From positions 1 through 15,736 of the forward strand of contig QAXH01003038.1 in NCBI GenBank assembly GCA_004335635.1: a stretch of 15,736 bases of DNA, read 5' to 3'. A program made the translations under genes and the position numbers. The stretch comes from Chloromonas sp. AAM2 (lineage: Eukaryota; Chlorophyta; Chlorophyceae; Chlamydomonadales; Chlamydomonadaceae). Each line of letters opens with the position of its first letter. The stretch's first letter is position 1. The notes under the pieces are model-generated. The model made no database searches. It saw only the letters and a list, made by a program, of their open reading frames with translations, and was not told the origin of the DNA. Positions 8,607-15,736 of this stretch are shown in pieces.

Positions 8607-10427
8607 TCAGAGCTTGTAATCGCTCTCTAGAAGGCTTGCCAAGGGTGGAAAATGTGGCTGGGGTATCTGATGGATTGGTACCCAGCTCCAGCCCGCACAC
8701 TTGTTGGGCTCGAGGAGTGCAGCCTCTGTCTCCTGCGCGCATCAGTACAACTGTATGAATTGCACACTGATACCTGTGAAGCAGACTGGCCGCTCATTTC
8801 TCCTGTTGGCAAATGTGGCAATTGCACGGTGGCCAATCATGTAGTATTTGCTGAGCAAGATGTAGCCCGCCTTTGTTCAGGTTGCGAACGCGGAACAGCT
8901 GCTAGCTGTGGTAATCTGTGATGCACACCGACCTGTGGTACGTCAGCTCGCACAAAGATGGTGACGTAATGCCTTTCTTCGACCATGTTGTTTGTGGCAT
9001 GCACAAACTTAGGCTGCTGGCCCAGCTGTATGCCTGTCTCTTCGAGCACCTGCATGGGCATTCGTAATACTACACCGTTAGTACATGCAGGACTGTAACA
9101 GGGATCAGGTCAAGATCAGGCAATGTATGAGCTGTACACATATGTGCGAGGCATACTATACTGCATGCAGCTGAAGCTATGACAGGCTTTTCTGTTCCTT
9201 CTGAAGTGCTTGATTGATGTCGTTCAGCTAACCGGTGTGCCACTCATGTACTGCAGAGGATCGGCAGACTGTCACAGATATATAGCCACACGTATTCAAT
9301 CAGTTGTACTGTACATACACTGTGCCTCCGCACAAGGCAATCCCTTAGAGTTTGTGGCCACATACCGCACTGCACGTGCACTGGTTTCATTGCAAGGGGG
9401 GGTGGGGGGCGAGTATGTTAACCTTCTTGTTTGTCATACTCGACTCTCCCCCCTGGTTCAATTGCACAAGTTATGCACCAGCGCACAGTAAGTTTTGAAC
9501 ACATACCTCACGGATGGCACAGTCAGCAAATGATTCTCCATACTCCAAGTGCCCTCCTGCATGCACATAAATAGCCCGGACTTACTGTCAACATTCAGTT
9601 AATGGTGCTGCACTGTGCAATGTGCGCAGTTGGTGATGGCCTTGTTTTGAATGACATGACAACCTCGTGACTGCATACTCAATGGCAAACCAGCAGCACC
9701 CGGAAAGCACCCGGGCGCCAATATCAAGTCTGCACTGCATGTACTGGTGTCCTCAAAATCTTCATGCGCGTAACTTATCCAGGCAGTAAGACATTTGGGC
9801 TGTTTGGGCTTGCGTTGCAAAGTGCTCCATGGGGTGGCCAACAGAATTGCAGAATTTCGCTTATTCGCGTGAGGTGTGCTGATGAGGTGGCCCTGCCATC
9901 ATGTGATGGAGCACCCCACCTGGCAGAGCGTACATGCCCGCCCCATGGGAGCCTTTCCTGCGACCGTTTATTAACACAGCACGTTTTGCAAACACATCTC
10001 GCATGGGGCATGCAGTGGTGCAACCCAGTGCTGAATGCAACGTGTTGGGTTGACGATGGCTTGTACACCACGCACACTACTAGGAATGTGAACACCAGTA
10101 AGAACTGGACAAGCCGGACACGCACACCAACTCCTGAACATACGTGATTAAACAAGATGTACAGGATGCCTCAGGCAGCCTGCTGTGAAGTCTTTGGCGC
10201 TTACCGCCTGCTTCTGTCACACCATGATGCGGTTACGCGCAGGGACACTCGTAAGACACCTCCTGCCTGAGCCTAGTCGCTTTGATGACACTGCGCGCAC
10301 CCGCATGCCACGTAACTCACCTTTCTCCCACCAGCACCAGAAGCTCCCCTGCTGGACCAGGTTTCACGACCAGCGCTCCAACACCCACCCGCACGGCTTT
10401 GTCCGTTGAAGTGCCTTTGAAAAACAT
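8607..10427 (-). CDS. Nudix hydrolase, NUDT1/NUDT15-like, 5 exons, 145 aa
   Basis: Exons in transcript order: 10427-10321, 9957-9920, 9556-9507, 9049-8933, 8732-8607. All are GT-AG, phases join, total 438 bases including TGA. The protein starts MFFKGTSTDKAVRVGVGALV, then LLVLVGERKGSHGAGMYALP. Its Nudix box GX5EX7REUXEEXGU is complete: G50, E56, R64-E65, E68-E69, G71, I72, with the metal-binding glutamates present. Next come HATNNMVEERHYVTIFVRAD and a C-terminal EPNKCAGWSWVPIHQIP block ending LLESDYKL. Arrangement and length match small cytosolic plant NUDT1 and animal NUDT15/MTH1-type enzymes, which hydrolyse nucleoside triphosphates such as 8-oxo-dGTP (pool sanitation) or dihydroneopterin triphosphate. 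There is no obvious targeting peptide, so cytosolic is likely. Substrate is inferred from the family only. Exons 2 (38 bases) and 3 (50 bases) are unusually short and divide the substrate-binding loop and Nudix box. Confidence 0.92.
8615..8619 (+). terminator. Possible polyadenylation signal of ARC6, inside the last Nudix exon
   Basis: This is the first TGTAA on the plus strand after the ARC6 stop (8027-8029). If used, the ARC6 3' UTR would be about 590-600 bases and run antisense into the Nudix coding exon. A variant TGTAC at 8409-8413 is a nearer alternative. Low confidence. Confidence 0.3.
9391..9466. repeat. Hairpin with G6/C6 and perfect 8-bp arms in Nudix intron 3
   Basis: The arms CGAGTATG (9410-9417) and CATACTCG (9435-9442) are perfectly complementary around a 17-base loop. 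GGGGGG (9404-9409) can pair with CCCCCC (9448-9453) across a 5-base bulge. TGCAA (9391-9395) pairs with TTGCA (9462-9466) beyond a symmetric 8/8 internal loop. The left side also holds a run of 7 G, T, 6 G. It lies inside the 457-base intron between exons 3 and 4 of the Nudix gene. No terminal direct repeats were seen. Confidence 0.6.
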
Positions 10428-10845
10428 GTTGCTATAGCCTGTTCTTGCTCTTAGTCGACTTCAGCCATGCTTCGTGCATTGAAGTGCGGGAAAAATGATC
10501 ACTCCCGGCCGTACCTGGACAAACCGCCAAGGAACCGGGTGAGGCCAGATTTGTGCCGCAGAGAAGCATGCTAACAGTTTGTCAACAAGCACTCAAAACG
10601 TTACTCCTGTGCGCTGCAGCTGACTAATGAACACGCAAGTTGCCATCGGAAGCCCTAGGGCACGATAAACATCGCATCTTGTGGGATGAACCAATGGGAG
10701 AAGTGACAGTAATGTGGGTTGGCCATGCAGCGCCGCGTACGGATGCGAGTCAACCGGTTTGACTGATGATGGTGATGCTGATAATGGCCCCGGCTTGACT
10801 TGCAGGGTTGGGAATGGCACTACGGGCAGCGAGGTGGCGCACGCG
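10428..10845. promoter_or_regulatory. Intergenic promoter region between divergent Nudix and kinase genes
   Basis: The region lies between the Nudix start (10427, minus) and the kinase start (10846, plus), 418 bases. The sequence ending at 10805 (TTGACTTGCAG) resembles an intron acceptor, so the kinase may have an intron in its 5' UTR or an upstream exon. No TATA-like box stands out in a convincing position. Confidence 0.45.
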
Positions 10846-13800
10846 ATGCCTGCTCCGCTTGTGGAGCGGAAAAAGGCGATCATCCCAGTCACCATCCAAG
10901 CCGATTTCATTGGGACTGCCCCAATCATCGAGTCTTTCGTGAGCCATGGAGATGCCCAGTTCCATACACTAGACCACTATACCGAGCAAGTGGTGCTGCA
11001 GGAGGGCAGGTGCGATAAGTCGATGCGTCATTGCATGTTGGCCGGTTCACTTCACGGCTACAGCCAAATCCGAACTGTTCTCCTACACACAGGCACAGCG
11101 TGGTCAAATCTGCTTGGCACACTCGCACGGCTCAGACCGTTGTCATAAAAGGGTATGACAAGGCTTCCTTGAAGCCTCGCCAACTGGCCAATGTGTATAG
11201 GGAGGTACGGCTCCTCAACAACCTCAATGGCCCTGCAGCAAGGTGGGTGGATACATGCACAGTGGGTATGGATACATGCCGTATGGTCAGTGGCTTAGCG
11301 GTCGAGGTAGCGGTGTTTCGTGCAGGCCTTGGTCACGGCATAGTTGGTGGCTGGTCCAGGAATAGCAGCCATGGTGGGTCGTTCGTGGACAAAGCTTCAC
11401 GTGCTTGCCTTCCTGCAGCCACCAGCTTAGAATACCTCAGATGAATTGATTGATTAAGAAATACAGGCTAAATTCTCCCAGATTTATGTTCATGGTAAAG
11501 TGCCCAGGGTCCTGCTATCAGATTCCTATTGAGTCACGCATGCTGCACAGTCATATGACCTCAAGTATCAAAGTCCTAAAATGCTCTTTGCATGTTGACC
11601 CCTTCAAACCGTTGTTTTGTACTCTCAGGTGCCCTGGTGTGGTTCACATGCTTGCTGCTTTTGAGGACGGACTCAAGATATATCTGGTGTTCAAGGCGTG
11701 CATGCGGGGCGACTTGTACCAGCTGCTCATGAAGGAGCCCAGCCAAAGATTGAATGAACAGCTAGTGGCATCAACGGCAAGTGGCGATGTATTGTCAAAC
11801 TGAGCTGCCCACCAACTGCAAGCAAACGACCATGCTGAAGTGGTCTGGCAAACAGTATATTCATTGTGGGCAAGTTACCATATGCAGTGCCTAGGGATTG
11901 AAGTTGGTAATCAACTTCGGCCGGTACACAGCGACGCAGGTGAAACTGGCTCTACTCACTTTGCTAGCTATGTTCCATTTGATCGTGTTGCGTTTGTCCG
12001 TGTGTGCAGATTGTGTTGCCGCTGGTGCTCACACTGCTTGAGCTGCATGGCATGCAGATTGTGCATCGGGACATCAAGGTGGGTGCTGAGCACACTACTA
12101 ATCACAGTCAGGAACACAACAGGTGCTGCACTTGAAAACAACACACTCAGAAGAAGCAATCACATGGCGTAGGGCATCAGTCACAGCAACATTGGCCATG
12201 CGCTGCGCCAAGCTGGGGTCACAGTCGCAGAATGATCATTATTGCACACTTGGAAAACGCACATGTGCAGGCCTGGAATGGCTACAAGTGACGGGCCTAA
12301 CCCGTGTGTTCTGACACTACCTGCCCTGCAGCCTGAGAATGTATTCATTGACATTGACGGGCGGCTGCAGCTTGGTGACTTTGGCTTGGCAGCGCAGCAC
12401 AGCGACAATCTCAGGGAGCGAGTCGGAACCCTAGATTACATGGCACCCGAGGTGCGGCATGTGATGACCGTTCATGCACGTGCCCTGTCCCTGTCCTGTT
12501 GCTCTGTCATGCCTGACCCTGTTATGCCTGCTCCACGGCAGAGACTCCCTGCTAAACCCAATCTACAGAAGAGACAGTGCTCCTGAAGCAGAGGGTGTTA
12601 GTTTTGTTCTCCATATCACACGTAGTTGTGTGAGCACGTGTGTGCTGCCAGGTCCTATCTATGCCCACCCCCAGTGAGGTTGCTGCGGGTCGCAACGTGC
12701 CCCCCTACCCGTACAACGAGAAGGTTGACATCTGGGCCGTGGGCTGCCTGTGCTATGAGCTGCTGGCTGGCACCCCGCCCTTTGAAGTGGAGGACCCCAA
12801 GGAGGTGAGGGCTGTTGACTATTTCAAGGTTCAGGTCTGAGCTCCGACTATGTTGATCAGAGACACACAAACAATGGGGTAGCTGGAAGCTGGTTTCAAT
12901 GTTCAAATGTGGGGACTGGAACTGCATGGGGACATAGAGGCGTGCACTGCGGAACACTTGTTGCGATGGTGTCCTACAGCCCGCTGATGCAAGCAGGACT
13001 GGTGCTGCGCGCACAAATGGACACCAGCAGGCTGGCACGGCCAAACTTTCCAGCCATCACATCCAGGATGGCAAATTGTTTCTTGATTCCCATCCAGTGC
13101 AAAGGAATGGCATGCCTGTGAGTATCCGAGTGTGGTTGGTAACTGCGCCGTGTACACGCATGGCCCATGTTTTGGCTTGCTTCATTGCTGTACTGCAGAC
13201 TGCAAAGCTCATTATGATTGGCAAGCCCGCCCCCTTTCCCTCCAACCTCTCTGTGGCCGGGTGCGACTTCATCCGTCAGGCACTGGCGCACAAACACAGC
13301 CACCGCCCCTCGGCCCGCCAGCTGCTGGAGCACCCATGGCTCAAGCAGCACATGCACACACCCAGGCAGCAGCACCATCAGCACCACACACACAACACAC
13401 ATTCAGAGACTGGGCAGATTGCCTCAAGCTCACACAATTCCATGGGTGTTTCAAGATCACCCTCTAACAGATCCAGTGGAAGTGATAGCCCGCAAGCATC
13501 ATCCACTGCCTACGAAGCTTGGGGAGTCAACTGCCTTAGTTTGCTGCATATTCATGAACAGCAGCAAGAGCAGCAGCGGCAGCGGCAGCAGCAGCACGAA
13601 GGCACGTTTCCTCCCGCGCCCCTTGCATCGGTCTCTTCCCAGGAGTTGCCGCCGATGCTGCATGCATCGTATTCCACATCGCCAGGCCGCTCAAGCAATG
13701 ATGCACAGAGTCAGGGTCTGCCGAGCGAACGTCTGCTACCGCCTGGACATGAGCTGTCGGAGGCCTCTTCTAACGATGAAGCCAGCGAGGCTGGGGCTTC

Positions 13801-14610
13801 AGGCGCCAAGGGCGCAGCGCTCAGACCAGGTCATAACCGACGCGCATCCAGCGGAACGTCAGGTATGCCTCAATTTGAAGCAAGCTGCAGGGCAAAGTCA
13901 AGTGAGAAATAATAATAATAATGTGAGAAAGGGCAGAGTATGCTTGAATAGGGTTATAGGCCAGGGTTGCATTTTGTGATGGGATTCCAACATACATTTA
14001 ACACTTTCGCTGTAGACGAAGCAACTGAGATAGCAGTGTCATCTGTTGGCCGCTGCTTGTCGCCCACGGGCAGACTGCTCCAGGCTGATCTGATGATGTT
14101 GCCGTGCCTTGACTACTCGCAGAGTACCTGACGTACAATACACCTAGATGCGGTTCGCCCGAGCACATGAGCCGCTCAGCTTCCGTCTCTACGTCTCATT
14201 CGCCGTTCCTCAGCCTGACCGCAGCCCAGTCCTCACAGCTGACCCATAGTGCGCCTCTGCGCTGCACGACGTCTTGCAATGGCTCAGTTGAAGGCAACCC
14301 GGCCACTGAGCCTGAGCCGCAAGCTCCAATGCTCACATGGCAGAGCAGTGCCCCAGCTTGCAAGAAGGCGGTCGGTAAGAGTAGGTTCGCCAAGTAATCA
14401 GAAACACTGCAAACGCTAGTCGCAACCAACCATCATTTTGTACATACAGTCATGAGAACGAACCAGAGCTGGGTTCGGAGCTTGCGACGGGATCGCCACC
14501 TTGCTGGCAGTCACACGCGCGAGACCATGCAAGATAGCACCTTGAACAGGTGTGGCCGCGAAACTGACAACGGATCTGTTTCGGTTGGACCGCCCGAGCG
14601 TGATACATAA
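10846..14610 (+). CDS. Aurora-like Ser/Thr protein kinase with Gln/Ser-rich C-terminal tail (3' exons provisional)
   Basis: Exons: 10846-11009, 11093-11242, 11629-11776, 12010-12078, 12332-12451, 12652-12804, 13199-13862, 14123-14374, 14450-14610 (1881 bases, about 626 aa). The first seven define a full kinase domain, about residues 48-318. It has a degenerate glycine loop LQEGRHSVV at 51-59, VVIK with Lys74, alpha-C Glu92 (YREVRLL), HRDIKPEN at 173-180, DFG at 193-195, GTLDYMAPE at 209-217, [20 protein letters not shown] and [14 protein letters not shown]. Catalytic residues are intact, so it should phosphorylate proteins on Ser/Thr. The pattern resembles the Aurora-like kinases common in green algae; substrate and role are unknown. 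The tail has a His/Gln stretch, poly-Gln (389-400) and Ser-rich sequence. ATG 10846 is the only in-frame ATG after a stop at 10687. Intron 3 appears to use a GC donor. The end is uncertain: reading through exon 7 stops at 13912, and other splice choices stop at 14131 or 14397. Confidence 0.8.
11777..11782 (+). other. Probable GC-type splice donor (GCAAGT) of kinase intron 3
   Basis: Ending exon 3 at 11776 (codon ACG) places GCAAGT at the donor, the standard consensus of GC-AG introns. The joined peptide [15 protein letters not shown] then has the spacing to HRD expected in this family. GT donors nearby (11765, giving 4 residues fewer, or 11788-11789, after GAT, giving 4 residues more) change that spacing. 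All keep the phase. Confidence 0.55.
13559..13594 (+). repeat. CAG-rich repeat encoding poly-Gln in the kinase tail
   Basis: Twelve codons read [12 protein letters not shown], built mainly of CAG with CGG and GAG variants. It lies after the kinase domain in a His/Ser/Gln-rich, probably disordered segment. A microsatellite-type repeat that could vary in length. Confidence 0.75.
13902..13930 (+). repeat. (AAT)5 microsatellite flanked by GTGAGAA direct repeats
   Basis: Five AAT units (13908-13922) lie between two copies of GTGAGAA (13902-13908 and 13923-13929). The first copy, preceded by AAGTCAA, is also a good splice donor (GTGAGA) in the same phase as the donor chosen at 13863, so it may be an alternative end of kinase exon 7. 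If neither donor is used, the kinase frame stops at TAA 13910-13912 inside this repeat. Confidence 0.65.
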
Positions 14611-14678
14611 TGGCGCGCGGTACCTACCAGTCGTGAACAATGCGACGAGCACTTGTGGCCACAATTCATTGTACTGAG

Positions 14679-14781
14679 TCATGTTTGGCCTGAAGGACGC
14701 AGCACGCCATTGATGCTGTCGATGGTGGTGTCGCTGGTGTTGAGGTGCGGTGATCTCCAGGTCGCCCGTGTGGTTGGCCTT
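14679..14781 (-). pseudogene. Coding-like minus-strand segment broken by a frameshift
   Basis: On the minus strand an acceptor (pyrimidine-rich, ending TTCTAG at 14782) is followed by codons nearly all ending in C or G that read KANHTGDLEITA. One base further on, a different frame continues with the same codon style as LNTSDTTIDSINGVLRP and ends at TGA 14681-14679. The two halves sit in different frames, which suggests a decayed exon, an assembly error or chance. The protein family is not recognised. Confidence 0.25.
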
Positions 14782-14814
14782 CTAGAAGAATAATCGGAAC
14801 ACGGATATTCACCA

Positions 14815-14828
14815 GCTGGATATCCAGC
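14815..14828. repeat. 14-bp perfect palindrome
   Basis: GCTGGATATCCAGC reads identically on both strands. A further GGATAT occurs just upstream at 14803-14808. It sits in the gene-poor right end, upstream of the frame-broken minus-strand segment. No function assigned. Confidence 0.6.
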
Positions 14829-15736
14829 AACTCAGGACAGAGTGTTGTGGGAGTTGGCTTGTTGTTATGCGCAGGCGTCCCAATCATTATGCGCACATGA
14901 GTCATTTGCATGGCAGGAGCATGGATTTCCGCTGCCCTTCCATCCACATCATGATGTTAGTTCTTCTATTCAAATGGCTGCTTACAAAGCTGGCTGGTGT
15001 GTAGGACGCGCCTGCCTGCTTTAGGTGGAATGGCTGGCTAAGGTGCAATATATACCACTTTGACAATTGGACGTCCCGCCACTCATGCTTCTGCAATGTT
15101 TGACACTACGCTAACTTTTACAATTAGAATATGCCAAATTGTTCAAGGCTGCACCACAATCTTTCAACTCACGCATCCCTTGTCACATGAGGGGAGGGAC
15201 TCCAGCACGTCCAACCTACAAGTGAAGGGGAATGCGACCAACTCACTCATCATTATGTAGCTCACCTACGATTCTGCTGGACTTTGATACGTTTCCAAAT
15301 TCATTGTGTATTTACTCAGGCCAACTGGACAGGTCCAATGTCCGGAATCGTTTCATATGTTGTGGATACGACATCAGCCATACAAGATTTGCTGGTCAAT
15401 TATTGCAAGGGCAAGCAGAACCAGGCCAGCACGCTGGAGCCATCCTGATTGGATTCGTTACTTCAAAGAGTCAACGTTGCAGCCAGGGTAGTTGGGCTGC
15501 CATGCAACCGTTGCTGGAATTGTCAGTCAAGGGAGCGCCACAGGAAAAACCTAATGAGCAGTCAAGTTGATCATGTCATTGATTAGGAGAGTTTCAGGCA
15601 AAGTCCCGTGACAACACACCTGTCTCGTTGCCACCCTCGCTAACCACCCACACATGCCTGGTAATACATATTAAAGCCCAAAATGCCGCATTATCCGTCA
15701 GACTACAGGCCCAGAGCAGCCTTTTGACTGCGTTAT

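Larger units (their letters stand above)
14611..15736. other. Terminal 1.1 kb without a supported gene
   Basis: No continuous coding region or RNA gene can be supported. The stretch holds isolated exon-like pieces: minus 14679-14781 (frame-broken), minus about 15183-15225 (43 bases between a good acceptor and a GTGAGT donor) and plus 15320-15448 (42 codons after an acceptor). TTACA words at 14982-14986 and 15118-15122 would be TGTAA signals for a minus-strand gene entering from the right. No TGTAA occurs on the plus strand here, so the kinase transcript's end is also unmarked. Confidence 0.4.

Noticed and set aside
9775..10155. Minus-strand open frame with VGVRVRLVQF, at first read as the start of the Nudix protein
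   Set aside because: The true first exon (10427-10321) reads VGVGALV followed by LLVLVGE and joins exon 2 in the correct phase. This segment lies in intron 1 (10320-9958), apart from its overlap with exon 2 in another frame.
9958..10320. Nudix introns 1 and 2 both exactly 363 bases
   Set aside because: Their sequences show no visible similarity, so the equal length is taken as coincidence rather than a duplicated intron.
13360..13410. His/Gln/Thr-rich stretch after the kinase domain considered as a metal-binding motif
   Set aside because: It is low-complexity CAC/CAG repeat expansion without ordered Cys or His spacing.
14416..14682. 88-codon minus-strand open frame opposite the proposed last kinase exon
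   Set aside because: Both strands are open here. The plus strand has matching splice phase with the kinase (donor 14375, acceptor 14449), while the minus frame has no supported neighbours. This is not decisive, so the kinase end is marked provisional.

Overview
The window reads as nuclear DNA of a green alga. Protein-coding genes are cut into 5 to 10 short exons with GT-AG introns of about 75-460 bp. The chlorophyte-type polyadenylation word TGTAA lies downstream of several genes, and several splice donors are GTGAG or GTGCG, as is common in Chlorophyceae. Two of the genes encode proteins expected in the chloroplast. Base composition is moderate, not the very GC-rich composition of Chlamydomonas reinhardtii. 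The species cannot be named from this sequence.

Layout, left to right: (1) 82-270 (+), the last coding exon of an unidentified gene, with TGTAA at 466-470. (2) 1282-3861 (-), a complete 7-exon gene for a DUF1995 protein of the LPA3 (photosystem II assembly) type, 386 aa. (3) 4069-8029 (+), a complete 10-exon gene for an ARC6-family chloroplast division protein, 750 aa, with J-like N-terminal region, one membrane span and a C-terminal IMS/DUF4101 domain. (4) 8607-10427 (-), a complete 5-exon gene for a small Nudix hydrolase of the NUDT1/NUDT15 type, 145 aa, with a perfect Nudix box. (5) 10846 to about 14610 (+), an Aurora-like Ser/Thr protein kinase with a long Gln/Ser-rich C-terminal tail. 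The kinase domain is clear but the 3' exon structure is not. (6) 14611-15736, no gene I can support, only short exon-like stretches.

The genes alternate in strand (+ - + - +). This gives two head-to-head pairs: LPA3-like/ARC6 with 207 bp between start codons, and NUDT/kinase with 418 bp. It also gives two tail-to-tail pairs. The LPA3-like/ARC6 pair joins two plastid-biogenesis genes over one short shared promoter region, so co-expression is a reasonable hypothesis. The ARC6 and NUDT transcripts may overlap at their 3' ends. I rebuilt all gene models by hand from splice sites, phase and family resemblance. In every multi-exon model the exon phases join and the total is a multiple of three.

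I see no mobile element, CRISPR array, tRNA or rRNA, and no evidence of a new multi-gene system. The points most worth a second look are a probable GC-AG intron and a degenerate glycine loop in the kinase, a G-rich/C-rich hairpin in a NUDT intron, the short exons that split the Nudix box, the ambiguous kinase tail, and frame-broken coding-like sequence in the last 1.1 kb.
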